A stretch of 32,700 bases of DNA from Deltaproteobacteria bacterium (GCA_016930795.1 JAFGFY010000023.1:1-32700); one strand, 5' to 3'. Counted from the first letter of the stretch, positions 1-9,810 are shown. Program-made: numbers and translations. The notes: generated from the letters alone by a model not told the origin.

Positions 1-2
1 TA

Positions 3-77
3 TGGTAGGCACGGTGAGATTTGAACTCACGACCCCTACCGTGTCGGGGTAGTGCTCTCCCCCTGAGCTACGTGCCT
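3..77 (-). tRNA. tRNA-Val, anticodon GAC, CCA encoded
   Basis: Reverse complement AGGCACG TA GCTC..GAGC A CTACC CCGACAC GGTAG GGGTC GTGAG TTCAAAT CTCAC CGTGCCT A CCA folds as a complete cloverleaf. Anticodon loop CCGACAC gives GAC. Confidence 0.93.
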
Positions 78-200
78 ATATACATCAAATTATTAACAAG
101 TCATCTGATTCCTGTCAAGTCATAAACTGCGCACAATGATGCCGGTCTGTATCCTCATCTCTTCAACAAAGAAACTCTTTTATCATCAGATTGATCTTGC

Positions 201-752
201 TCAACTCTCATGGCGTTCAGCGGGAGCCTCTCCTATAATTTTAAAGCCCCTATACATATAGTGCAAACCGGAACTGACGGTAAGTAGGCCCGTGAGATAG
301 AAGATGTAGGGGTAGATCTTGTTGACAGTGGATAGATAGAACTCAGTCAGGACGATGAGAACCGTCACAAATTGCGCCCATGTGGTAATCTTGCTCAAGA
401 AGGAGGGCTTGATGATGACTTCCAGGCGGTTCAAAAAGAGCACTAGTATGCCTAGCAGGATCATCATATCTCGTGCAATAACCGTAACAGCCAACCAGGG
501 AGGCAAAATGCCGATTATGGAAAGGGCGACAAAGGCGGCCACTAGAATGAGTTTGTCTGCAAGAGGGTCCATGTAGGCCCCCAGCTTACTCTTCTGATTG
601 AACACTCTCGCCAAAGCGCCATCCAGCCCGTCACTCACGGCGCATATCAGGAACACGATGAGAGCAGCCAAAAATTGACTGTTGATCAGATAAATGACAA
701 AGACAGGCGCTAAAACGATTCTAATGGTCGTAATAAGATTAGGGATAGTCAT
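201..752 (-). CDS. pgsA: CDP-diacylglycerol--glycerol-3-phosphate 3-phosphatidyltransferase
   Basis: CDP-alcohol phosphatidyltransferase signature DGLDGALAR...GAYMDPLADK in a 183 aa multi-TM protein. Confidence 0.93.
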   Translation of the reverse strand: MTIPNLITTIRIVLAPVFVIYLINSQFLAALIVFLICAVSDGLDGALARVFNQKSKLGAYMDPLADKLILVAAFVALSIIGILPPWLAVTVIARDMMILLGILVLFLNRLEVIIKPSFLSKITTWAQFVTVLIVLTEFYLSTVNKIYPYIFYLTGLLTVSSGLHYMYRGFKIIGEAPAERHES

Positions 753-1929
753 AGGTATCCTGCCTTATCAGAACATGAATCTCTCCGTTCTCTGATTTTT
801 TCACATCAGTAGAAAATGGGAGACCCTCTTGTGTTGATAAGATGTCTAAGAATCTCTTTTCATCACCAAAATACTCAACCGAAATGTACATGGCATTATC
901 CCTGATTCTCGTCTGCTTTACCGATTCTACTCCGGATATACCATTTTCCAAGAAATCTTTGAACACCCTGAATTGTCTAAGATTACTCACTCCTTGAAGA
1001 ACAAGCTCCAATTGATTTAACGCAGCCTCATTTGATTGTATGGCACTCGATATTCTAGGATTCAATCGGGCAGTCACATTGTTGACCAATGTCTCGATGG
1101 TCTCCACGACGTGATCCATATCAGCCGGGGTTTCCTCCATTTCCTCAACTTCCATGTCCCAACCTATTAGAGAACCGCTTTCCACATGGAGAGCTTCGAG
1201 TTCAAGCGCAATCTCTTTCCCTTGAATGACCTTGCATCTTCCGCGGATAACCACATCTGCAGAGTAAAGTCTACCCCAGCCGACAGCATCTTCATCCGTC
1301 AATTCCAGAGTATTCATTTCAGAAGAATAGACCTCATCAGGCACATTTAACAGTCGGTTCACGGGATGAAACCCTCGTGATTCAAAAACATTGTAAAGCG
1401 CCAATTCAACAGGTGCCAAGACAAAATCCGCTTCCGGCGCTTGCCACCAGTATAAAAGCTCACCTTCGGGATATTCTACCTGATAGACCAAGAAGAGAAC
1501 CTTGATCGGCGGTCTATCTATCAGTTCGACACCTATTTCTCTCAGTCTCTCTTCCATTACCTTATCGTTGACTTTGACTCTCACAAGGACTTTGTAACAG
1601 CCGTTTATTCTTTCTTCAGCAAGGATATAATAATTTGCGATCCATTCCTTTGCCTTGGGAATAACATCTTGAAGGAGACGTGGAAAATGATTAATCATAT
1701 CTTGATTACTCAGAAGTCCGACCAAGTATCCCTCGACGCCTTTAAGCAGTGCATCAGAGATGGCCGTACTCCTTGCTTCTGACACATTACCATCAATGAT
1801 GTCGCCGGAACCGATAACCAGAATTCGGTCCTGGTCGGGATTGTTTTCTACCTGCGCCTCTGCCGCGTTTAGGTTGAGGGTAAAAACGAGGGTGAGAGAC
1901 AAAAGGCCCTTTTTCAAACAAGAATTCAT
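739..1929 (-). CDS. Secreted protein of unknown function with a signal peptide (possible FlgT-N-like N-terminal region)
   Basis: 396 aa ORF with N-terminal signal sequence. The segment ARSTAISDALLKGVEGYL resembles flagellar-assembly-T-like N-terminal domains. The 3' end overlaps the pgsA start by 14 bp. Confidence 0.7.
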   Translation of the reverse strand: MNSCLKKGLLSLTLVFTLNLNAAEAQVENNPDQDRILVIGSGDIIDGNVSEARSTAISDALLKGVEGYLVGLLSNQDMINHFPRLLQDVIPKAKEWIANYYILAEERINGCYKVLVRVKVNDKVMEERLREIGVELIDRPPIKVLFLVYQVEYPEGELLYWWQAPEADFVLAPVELALYNVFESRGFHPVNRLLNVPDEVYSSEMNTLELTDEDAVGWGRLYSADVVIRGRCKVIQGKEIALELEALHVESGSLIGWDMEVEEMEETPADMDHVVETIETLVNNVTARLNPRISSAIQSNEAALNQLELVLQGVSNLRQFRVFKDFLENGISGVESVKQTRIRDNAMYISVEYFGDEKRFLDILSTQEGLPFSTDVKKSENGEIHVLIRQDTYDYP

Positions 1930-2000
1930 AGAATTCGATTTTCCTTCCTAAAAGTTTGATCAGCGGTTTAAGACTATTCTCTAAAATTAAAAGTGGAAAA

Positions 2001-2933
2001 TCAAGCCCTCATCCCATAGAACGTCCCAATCCTCTGAATGATTCCTGCCAAATCATCCGGCCTCATCCAAACGATTTCCGGATCGGCACGGAACCAGGTG
2101 ACTTGCCTCTTGGCGTATCTTCTTGTATCTCTTTGCAGTTGACGTATGGCTTCATCAAGATCATAGACCCCATCCAGAAATTTTAGTATATGCCTGTAAC
2201 CAAGGGAATTCATGGGTTTCAAGTCTGGCGTGTATCCCTTCATAATAAGACGTTCTGTTTCAGCAACGAGGCCGGCTTCTATCATGCGGACCGAACGCCG
2301 ATTGATACGATCATAGAGTTGAGGTCTATCCACTTGCAGGCAAATCTTCAACGTGTGAAAAGGCCGGTCTTTAAAATTATGTCTTCGAACCAGAGATGAA
2401 AAGGGCTGGTGAGAAAGATAATAAACTTCGAGGGCTCGAATGACCCGAGACCTGTCATTCCTATGAATTTTCCGGGCTGATTCCGGATCAAAGCTCTTAA
2501 GCCTTTCATATAAATACTCAGGGCCACGGGCCTCCCAAGTTCGACGCAATCCATCTCTAAACTCCGGATCTGCCGGCGGACATTCAAACAGTCCACTCAG
2601 GAGACTCTTAATATAAAGACCCGTGCCCCCCACCACAAGACTTGCCTTGTTTCTGGAGGCAATGTCATGCAAGATGGGGGTTCCCAAAGAACGGTACTTG
2701 GCCGCGTCAAAAGCTTCATCAGGATCCGCCACATCCAAGAGGTGGTGGGGAACGCCCCTTCTCTCGGTGATACTCGGCTTGGCCGTCCCCACATCCATAC
2801 CGCGATATACCTGCATAGAATCTGCATTCACGATCTCAGCGCCAAAGTGGAGGGCCAGGTCTATAGCCAAAGAGCTCTTCCCAGATGCTGTCGGTCCGGT
2901 AATAATCACCACTTTTGGCTTCTCACCTATCAT
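2001..2933 (-). CDS. miaA: tRNA dimethylallyltransferase
   Basis: GPTASGKSSLAIDLA P-loop, NADSMQVYRGMDVGTAKP, VGGTGLYIKSL. The ORF track starts at 2960; ATG at 2933 (MIGEKPKVV) looks like the more likely start. Confidence 0.95.
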   Translation of the reverse strand: MIGEKPKVVIITGPTASGKSSLAIDLALHFGAEIVNADSMQVYRGMDVGTAKPSITERRGVPHHLLDVADPDEAFDAAKYRSLGTPILHDIASRNKASLVVGGTGLYIKSLLSGLFECPPADPEFRDGLRRTWEARGPEYLYERLKSFDPESARKIHRNDRSRVIRALEVYYLSHQPFSSLVRRHNFKDRPFHTLKICLQVDRPQLYDRINRRSVRMIEAGLVAETERLIMKGYTPDLKPMNSLGYRHILKFLDGVYDLDEAIRQLQRDTRRYAKRQVTWFRADPEIVWMRPDDLAGIIQRIGTFYGMRA

Positions 2934-2972
2934 GAGTTCTTCTTCCCTGTATGGAACCAAAGGGCGATTCTA

Positions 2973-4709
2973 TTAAGCCACTCTCTTGAACATCTTCTCT
3001 ATTTCATAATAACTGAATTGTCTGAAAATAGGCCTTCCATGAGGGCAATTCGTCGGAAGATCCATCTTCTGTAATTGACTGATCAGCGATATCATCTCCT
3101 GTTGAGACAACCTTTTTCCTGCCCTTATAGCGCCGTGGCATGCCATGACAGTGAGGAACCTGTCCATCGCCTTGTCATTGCTGAGATCCTCTTCTTCCTC
3201 CAGCACCGGAACGAGGTCGAGAAGAAAGCCTTCCCATTCCGCATTCACAAGAATAGTAGGAACTGATCTTAGAAGAAACGTGCACCCACCAAAGTGCTCC
3301 AATTCCACACCCAATCGGCTGAGTTGATGCGTCTTCTCCTCAATGATTCTCCCCTCTTTCAAGGAGAACTCCAACCGATGAGGAATCAGAAAAGCCTGGC
3401 CCTCAATCTTCATGTTCTGGTAGGCCTTTTTCAGACTCTCATAGACAATCCTTTCGTGGGCCGCGTGCTGATCAACCAACAAGAGACCTTCATGACTCTG
3501 ACAAAGTATGTATGTGTCTCTTAGCTGCCCGATAATCTGAGGGCTTTGTCTCACAAGATGCTGTTCTTGGAAAAGGTCCTCAGAGTAGCCTGAACCCTTA
3601 TCACCTGATCCTGAATAGACTCCCTCCGGTTCTGCCACACGCCTTTCGTGAATCTGCGCCTTTCTTATCTCTCCGAATTCTGTAGCCCCCCGATTCAAGG
3701 CAATATTTGGGATGCGATGATATTTCTCTCCCAAGACACCCTCTATAGCAGATACGATGGACTGGTAGACACGGAGGCCATCACGGAAACGAATTTCCTG
3801 TTTCGTGGGATGTACGTTGATGTCCACCATGCTGGGAGGCATCTCAATAAAGACGGCCACTTGGGGATAGCGCCTTTTCATTAGATGCTGACCGTAGCCT
3901 TCTATAACGGCCCGTGTAATCAGCCGGTCACGTACGCTTCTATGATTGACATACACAAAAATGCGGTCCCCTCGAGACCTGCTCAGGTCGGGAGAAGCCA
4001 GATAAGCCTTGATCTTTAGCGCATTCAGCCGTTGATCCAAATATTCCATGGATCCGGCCACATTCCGCCCCATGAGTATAGCTAAACGGTTTAGATCGTT
4101 TTCAGAGATCGGAAGGCTTAACAGTGTCTTTTCGCCGTCATCCAACCTGAAATCAATATGAAGAAATGGGAGGGCTATCTTTGATATGACATCAATGATG
4201 TGATCGGTTTCTGTCTTCTCTGCGCGAAGAAACCTCTTCCTTACAGGGGTGTTGAAAAAAAGGTCTCTGACCTCCACGATTGTCCCTGCCGGTGAACCTG
4301 TTTCATCTATCGATTTCAGTTTGCCGCCATCTATTTTCACCTTATACCCAGCCAATTGATCTTTGGGACGGGAGGTAATCTCCATTCGTGACACCGATGC
4401 CATACTCGGGAGTGCTTCACCCCTGAACCCGAAGGTATCTATGCAGAAGAGATCTGAGGCCGATTTTATTTTACTGGTGGCGTGCCTCTCAAGACATAAA
4501 AGCAAATCGTCCCTGTTCATTCCAACTCCATTATCTCGAACTTTGATGAGTCTTTTCCCTCCTTTCGCAATCTCTATGAGTATTCTGTCGGAACCGGCAT
4601 CAATGCAGTTATCAAGGAGTTCCTTGACCACGGAAGCAGGTCTTTCAATAACTTCGCCGGCGGCGATCTGTGTCGATACATCTTCCGGAAGTACCCTAAT
4701 AGTATTCAT
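2973..4709 (-). CDS. mutL: DNA mismatch repair endonuclease MutL
   Basis: GHKL ATPase motifs (IAAGEVIERPASVVKELLDN, DNGVGM, TFGFRGEALPS), C-terminal DQHAAHERIVYE and CPHGRP motifs. Confidence 0.97.
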   Translation of the reverse strand: MNTIRVLPEDVSTQIAAGEVIERPASVVKELLDNCIDAGSDRILIEIAKGGKRLIKVRDNGVGMNRDDLLLCLERHATSKIKSASDLFCIDTFGFRGEALPSMASVSRMEITSRPKDQLAGYKVKIDGGKLKSIDETGSPAGTIVEVRDLFFNTPVRKRFLRAEKTETDHIIDVISKIALPFLHIDFRLDDGEKTLLSLPISENDLNRLAILMGRNVAGSMEYLDQRLNALKIKAYLASPDLSRSRGDRIFVYVNHRSVRDRLITRAVIEGYGQHLMKRRYPQVAVFIEMPPSMVDINVHPTKQEIRFRDGLRVYQSIVSAIEGVLGEKYHRIPNIALNRGATEFGEIRKAQIHERRVAEPEGVYSGSGDKGSGYSEDLFQEQHLVRQSPQIIGQLRDTYILCQSHEGLLLVDQHAAHERIVYESLKKAYQNMKIEGQAFLIPHRLEFSLKEGRIIEEKTHQLSRLGVELEHFGGCTFLLRSVPTILVNAEWEGFLLDLVPVLEEEEDLSNDKAMDRFLTVMACHGAIRAGKRLSQQEMISLISQLQKMDLPTNCPHGRPIFRQFSYYEIEKMFKRVA

Positions 4710-4965
4710 AAGATATCCAACATCCTTGATCCTTTTTAACAGATTATTTCTTCACGTAATACGTCTTTCATGGACGCTCATGCTCGAACTTAAACCTGTT
4801 CGTTCCTCTGAACAGAATGGATAGCCAAAAATGACGCCTCAAGACTTCTAAAGGTCTTATTTCACCCAATAATGAGTATGCCTCATGGACACAAAGACGC
4901 CTCAAATGCTTGGAATGATACTCTTAATAAATCCATTCGAGATTGTCTATGCAAGATTCAGGATA

Positions 4966-5829
4966 TTACAATTTGAGTAGCTCGTGATCAACCGTGAATT
5001 GATACACGGGTTGCGGCGTGTTGAATAACTTCGAAAGAATTCCGTTTGAGCTCGCCAAGCGTAAATTCTCACTCCCGATGGGATCGTAGGATAGACAGAG
5101 TGATGACCCCGGATGGTTCAAGAAGTCTTTTACTAAGCGATATGAAAGGTTGATCATAAAGGCAAGATATTCTTTGGAAATCTGGTAGCGAAAGCCCATA
5201 TTCACCAAACCCAAAGACTGTGAGTAGCTCAAAAAATCAGACAACTTCACGGTCTGAGTAAAGATCTGTTTTCTCGTCCTAAACCCGTTTCGGCTCGTTT
5301 TCACCACCGATCGTAGAAGATGGTCACAACCCAGTTCCTTCATGCTCAGCAAATTCCTGGCCGTCCTTGTGTAGGAAGAGCCCAAAGACTGATCCGCCTT
5401 GGCCTCCCAATAGATGTGTCCCGCCCGTTTCCATGTGGATGCGCCGTGGATGAGTTCAGGGACAAAATAATTATGGGCCACTACGTCTGCGGCAAGATGT
5501 GAAAAGAATCCGTATCCGTACGCAGCCTCACTGTCATTAGCAGTCTTTTCAAAAAACTTAAAACCGGTCTCCCAATTATGAGAATGCCCTTTCTTCTTTT
5601 TTTGTCCCTTACCGACAAAAAAATCCGCCGCCAGGCTGCCGTAAAGAAACTGAAGAGGGTATGCACGGATGACATTGCCAACAGCCGGTAAGAGAAATGC
5701 AATTTCGTCAATTATCTTTAGCCCGATAGCCGTATGTATCGCGGGGCCCCAAGCCCAAGCTCCATTCGCAAAAAAAAGGTCACATAACACCAAAGCACTA
5801 AGAAAACCCAGAGTTTTATATAATAGCAT
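4966..5829 (-). CDS. Zinc-dependent phospholipase C family protein (secreted)
   Basis: Signal sequence ending in AWA, then WGPAIHTAIG...; SHLAADVVAHNYFVPE resembles the zinc-dependent phospholipase C fold family. Confidence 0.75.
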   Translation of the reverse strand: MLLYKTLGFLSALVLCDLFFANGAWAWGPAIHTAIGLKIIDEIAFLLPAVGNVIRAYPLQFLYGSLAADFFVGKGQKKKKGHSHNWETGFKFFEKTANDSEAAYGYGFFSHLAADVVAHNYFVPELIHGASTWKRAGHIYWEAKADQSLGSSYTRTARNLLSMKELGCDHLLRSVVKTSRNGFRTRKQIFTQTVKLSDFLSYSQSLGLVNMGFRYQISKEYLAFMINLSYRLVKDFLNHPGSSLCLSYDPIGSENLRLASSNGILSKLFNTPQPVYQFTVDHELLKL

Positions 5830-5871
5830 TGTCTTTTAAATAATCCTTCCCATCCACAAAATATTCACCAA

Positions 5872-5897
5872 CAGTTTGCGTAACTATCCGCAAACTG
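5872..5897. other. Perfect 9-bp stem-loop in the divergent intergenic region
   Basis: CAGTTTGCG-TAACTATC-CGCAAACTG. Confidence 0.6.
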
Positions 5898-6260
5898 CGG
5901 AGCCACTGAACAGACACAGTTGATGAGCAAAGAAAAGCCCTTTCAATTGGAAGGTGACCTATAAGATTGAAAGGACTCTGGGGCGATTTCCCCCGGCAGG
6001 TCTGTAGAAGCGCTATATTATACCAGAGACAGGGTCACAGAGTAAAGAAGCGATTTATAGTAAGAAATACTTTTTTTAGGCTTTCAATGTCTCCTTCTGT
6101 CTTGATCCCTTGTCCCTTGTCAGGCCATAGACAACTAAATATTTGGCGGTGAAAATGCTTTTGTGTTTGATTTGTAAGACTAATTGTTCTATGTATCGAA
6201 TTTACATATAATCAAAGTAAACGGCCAATACCGGCCCCTTCATCTCAGATTTGGCATCAA

Positions 6261-7019
6261 GTGAACCGTCTGAAAAAAATGGACAAAGAAGAATGGAAAA
6301 AGAAGGGGGAAGGTCATCGACGTCGACTTCGGGACAAATTCATCCACGGTGGCCTGGATAGATTCTCCGATGAGGAAGTGGTGGAGTTTCTTCTGACCTT
6401 GGGAACCCCGAGGCGCGATGTGAAAACCGAGGCCCGAGAAGCCCTGAAGAGATTTGGCAATCTCTCCGGCGTGCTCTCAGCTCCCATAGAAAAATTGACG
6501 CAAATCAAGGGAATCGGAGAAAAAAACGCTCTCTATTTGAGCTTTGTTCATCACGTAGCCGGGAGATATCTAAGGGATCGCGCCAGGGGAAAAGCCTTTC
6601 TTAGCTCATCGAAGGCGGTTTTTGACTATCTCTTTCATTCCATGCGGGATTTAAAGAGAGAAGTCTTCAAAGTCCTCTTTCTTAACCGTAGGAATGAATT
6701 GCTCTCTGATAGGGATGTCTTTTTTGGAACTCTGACCGGCAGTGTTGTCTATGCACGGGAAATCGTGACCTTGGCATTAGAATACGGAGCGGCAGCCCTA
6801 GTATTTGTCCATAATCATCCCTCAGGAGATCCAGCACCTTCCAGTGAAGATCGGAAACTGACCCGGGATCTTGTATGGGCTTTGCAGCTGCTCACTATAC
6901 AAGTCCTGGATCATGTGATTATTGGGCGTAATACATACTTCAGTTTTGCCGATGAAGGGCATATCGCCAGGTATTTGAAAGAGTTTGAGCAAAGATTCAA
7001 ACCGAGTATTAGCGCTTGA
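6261..7019 (+). CDS. radC: RadC family JAB-domain protein
   Basis: HxH/JAB motif VFVHNHPSGDPAPSSEDRKLT and N-terminal HhH-like GIGEKNA. Uses a GTG start, or the internal ATG at 6279. Confidence 0.93.
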   Translation: MNRLKKMDKEEWKKKGEGHRRRLRDKFIHGGLDRFSDEEVVEFLLTLGTPRRDVKTEAREALKRFGNLSGVLSAPIEKLTQIKGIGEKNALYLSFVHHVAGRYLRDRARGKAFLSSSKAVFDYLFHSMRDLKREVFKVLFLNRRNELLSDRDVFFGTLTGSVVYAREIVTLALEYGAAALVFVHNHPSGDPAPSSEDRKLTRDLVWALQLLTIQVLDHVIIGRNTYFSFADEGHIARYLKEFEQRFKPSISA

Positions 7020-7056
7020 CACGTTTCATAAAAACCATGAAAATAGGTCACGGCAT

Positions 7057-7140
<84 letters not shown>

Positions 7141-7246
7141 CGGTCAAAGAATCACGAAAAGCCTGTAATACACCGGCATCGGCATCAATATATTAGGCGG
7201 ACTGAACCGACGACCACGAGATCAGACAAATCAAGGGAGGGACACC

Positions 7247-7777
7247 ATGAATTTCTGTCACAAACGTCGCCTTGTCTCAGGCACCTTTGTCTTCCTTTTT
7301 TTATCCTATTTGACGCCTTTCGTCACCATGGCAGTTGATAATTCCCGTATTATGTTTCAGGGTCTTAAAAGTGTTTACGTGCAGGTAAATCCCATTGATT
7401 TCAATACGGAGCAGAAGGGTATTGTTGCCGGCCAACTCCGCGAAGAAACAGAGCGGCAGCTCAAGAAAGCAGGGATTGAAGTGCTCTCTGACGAAGAATT
7501 TAATAGATTTAAGATGTCTCTGAAATATCCTCTCGCGTGCCTCGTGCTTTCTGTCTCTATTAACGAGATCCTCGCCGAAGGTGCAGCCCTCGATATTTCA
7601 AATATTACCGTTGAAGTCCAGCAGGCAGTTCAGTTAGGACGAAACGCTACAATCAGTATGTTTGCGACGACCTGGGAGAGAAACCAGATCAGCTTTGGCG
7701 GTTCTGCTGAAGTCCAAGGAAAGATAAGAGCCTTTGTAGCCGAATTTATTTCCGCCTACACGTCGGCAAACCCGTAA
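7247..7777 (+). CDS. Secreted protein of unknown function
   Basis: 176 aa ORF preceded by a purine-rich RBS (AAGGGAGGG) with a signal-peptide-like N-terminus. Confidence 0.7.
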   Translation: MNFCHKRRLVSGTFVFLFLSYLTPFVTMAVDNSRIMFQGLKSVYVQVNPIDFNTEQKGIVAGQLREETERQLKKAGIEVLSDEEFNRFKMSLKYPLACLVLSVSINEILAEGAALDISNITVEVQQAVQLGRNATISMFATTWERNQISFGGSAEVQGKIRAFVAEFISAYTSANP

Positions 7778-7805
7778 AGGAGTTCACAGGAGATATGCGA
7801 ATATC

Positions 7806-8204
7806 ATGAACCGATCAAACCATTTACTGGGTTTTATCAGTACGCTGGTGTGCCTGATATTCCTCGGCCAGTCTACACATCCCCTTCTAGCGCAGGATGA
7901 AGAAACCTCGTTGCTTCAGAAACGAATAGATGAACTTGAACTCAGGATCGACCAGTTGGAAAAACAGCTTGAAGAATCAATGGGATTCCAGGAAATGCTG
8001 GAAACAGGAGGGTTCGGTTGGCAAAATATGATGAACTGGCGAAAACTTGAAATCGGCATGCCGGAGGATGAGGTCAGATCTATCCTCGGCGCCCCGATCA
8101 AGGTCATCAAAGGGTCAAGGACGCTCTGGTATTATCCGAGTATCTATAAAGGGTTTGTCTCATTTGACCAGAATGGAAACTTGGCTGGATGGAATGAGCC
8201 CTGA
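7806..8204 (+). CDS. SmpA/OmlA (BamE)-like outer-membrane assembly domain protein with coiled coil
   Basis: Signal peptide, coiled coil LQKRIDELELRIDQLEKQLEE, then IGMPEDEVRSILGAPIKVIKGSRTLWYYPS, typical of SmpA/OmlA domains. Confidence 0.75.
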   Translation: MNRSNHLLGFISTLVCLIFLGQSTHPLLAQDEETSLLQKRIDELELRIDQLEKQLEESMGFQEMLETGGFGWQNMMNWRKLEIGMPEDEVRSILGAPIKVIKGSRTLWYYPSIYKGFVSFDQNGNLAGWNEP

Positions 8205-8299
8205 GTCTGATTAATCACGTCTAAGATGGTTAAATTCAAAATTTTTAATCATTATTCACTTCATATTATTCAATTCAGTTAAATAAAGATAAAACCTGC

Positions 8300-8329
8300 T
8301 TGACAAAGAACTCCAAAAATAGCTATAAT
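8300..8329 (+). promoter_or_regulatory. Sigma-70-type promoter upstream of the LysM gene
   Basis: TTGACA (8300-8305), 18-nt spacer, TATAAT (8324-8329), 37 bp upstream of ATG 8367. Confidence 0.8.
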
Positions 8330-8366
8330 TAAACAATAAATTTGTGCATAAGGATGTGATTTTCAC

Positions 8367-9485
8367 ATGACAAACAAATATAGATTTTTCTTCACCGTAC
8401 TTGTGTTACTGCTTACCTGTTCTTTGGTGCATTCACCGCGGACATGTGCTCAGCCTTTGACTCACGTTGTCCAAAAAGGGGACACCCTATGGGATATATG
8501 TGAACTCTATTATGGTGATCCAAATCTATGGCCAGAATTGTGGGAGATGAATCAGTTCGTCACCAATCCCCATCTTTTAGAGCCCGGTGATGTTCTGACT
8601 CTCCTGGAAAACGTTCCCACTCTAAAAACCAAAGAAGAGAAATTCGCTGTTCAGAAACCTAAGGTACTTGAACCAGAGGGACCTGTGGGGATAGATGTCT
8701 CCGGTCTCACCAATACGGACACCCTTGGATATCTTTCCGACGTAGAGGCGGAACTCTGGGGAAATCTGTTTGCATCTGAAGACGACAGGATGCTTCTATC
8801 CCCGGGAGATAAGGTCTATGTCAGAATAACCAAGCAGGGAGCAAGAGTCGAGCCCGGTGATGAATTCAGTATATGCCAGCGATCCCCCTTGATCAAGCAT
8901 CCTATCACCGGAGAAGAAATGGGGTATGTCCTTACAGTGCGTGGAAGACTAGTGATCGAGGAACCAGTCGGTCATACGGTCGAAGAAGGTAAGCTTATAC
9001 CCAAGAAGAACACTTACAAAGCAACACTACTCAGTTGTTTTAAGACCCTAAGTGTCGGGGACTCGATTGTTCCATATGAGCCGGTATCATCCCCCTGCGT
9101 CCTTCCCCAATCTATGAACAGATCACTCGTCGGACACGTTGTGGCAACTCAAGATGAAACGAGCATCCTTGCTACTAGCGCGGTCGTCTATATCGACTGT
9201 GGTCTTGACAAAGGGGTCCAAAAAGGGCACCTGTTTCAGGTGATAAGGGAACATGTTGTTCCTGATCCGGATACCAAGGGTTTTCGTTTGACCAAGAGGC
9301 CGGAGTTGATCCTGCCAGATATTCATCTCGCGACCATTCTGGTTTTAGAGTCCAGAAAAAAAACAGCTACAGCTGTTGTTCTCTCTTCCGAAGAAGACTT
9401 TCCTGTCGGAAGTCCTATTAATGCCCTATCTTGGTCAGGTGAACCCGACATTCTCTCCAAAATAGCGACGTGCAGCGTCGAATAG
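8367..9485 (+). CDS. LysM peptidoglycan-binding domain protein (secreted)
   Basis: Signal peptide then HVVQKGDTLWDICELYYGDPNLWPELWEMNQFVTNPHLLEPGDVL, a LysM domain. Confidence 0.88.
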   Translation: MTNKYRFFFTVLVLLLTCSLVHSPRTCAQPLTHVVQKGDTLWDICELYYGDPNLWPELWEMNQFVTNPHLLEPGDVLTLLENVPTLKTKEEKFAVQKPKVLEPEGPVGIDVSGLTNTDTLGYLSDVEAELWGNLFASEDDRMLLSPGDKVYVRITKQGARVEPGDEFSICQRSPLIKHPITGEEMGYVLTVRGRLVIEEPVGHTVEEGKLIPKKNTYKATLLSCFKTLSVGDSIVPYEPVSSPCVLPQSMNRSLVGHVVATQDETSILATSAVVYIDCGLDKGVQKGHLFQVIREHVVPDPDTKGFRLTKRPELILPDIHLATILVLESRKKTATAVVLSSEEDFPVGSPINALSWSGEPDILSKIATCSVE

Positions 9486-9501
9486 CATCTATCTCATGCC
9501 C

Positions 9502-9667
9502 CGAGACCTTTGAAAAATGCCCAATTCTGTTCAAGGTCAAGGAAGGCGAAAATTTTAACCCTCCCGATTTTCATCGGGACAGCCAGGAATACCTTTAGTA
9601 TTTCGAGGATTAAGATTTGAGCCTGACGCCGAGATTGGGCAAAAGAGGGTGTTTTTCAAAGGTCTCG
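9502..9667. mobile_element. MITE-like non-autonomous inverted-repeat element (166 bp)
   Basis: Perfect 16-bp terminal inverted repeats CGAGACCTTTGAAAAA / TTTTTCAAAGGTCTCG, a second offset inverted pair TGCCCAAT / ATTGGGCA, and an internal hairpin TCCCGAT-TTTC-ATCGGGA. No ORF. Confidence 0.75.
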
Positions 9668-9686
9668 ACGCATCCATAGAAAAAAC

Positions 9687-9715
9687 TTGACTATTGGTTT
9701 CTCCTCTGGTTTAAA
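9687..9715 (+). promoter_or_regulatory. Putative sigma-70 promoter upstream of dprA
   Basis: TTGACT (9687-9692), 17-nt spacer, TTTAAA (9710-9715). Confidence 0.45.
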
Positions 9716-9810
9716 CTCCCGCCATGTTACATGACCTATGTCGGAAGGCTTTGCGCATTTCTATTTGCTGATGTAGAGCATTCCGAAGATCACCAAAACA
9801 TTCAGAACCT

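Noticed and set aside
355-576. Plus-strand ORF inside pgsA
   Set aside because: Antisense to a clear pgsA with low-complexity composition. The same applies to most antisense ORFs in the track (for example 2348-2596, 2623-2976, 11605-11829, 12718-13275, 21416-22027, 28684-29094).
4833-4905. Two copies of GACGCCTCAA about 63 bp apart upstream of mutL
   Set aside because: Only 10 bp and two copies; too little to call a repeat array or CRISPR.
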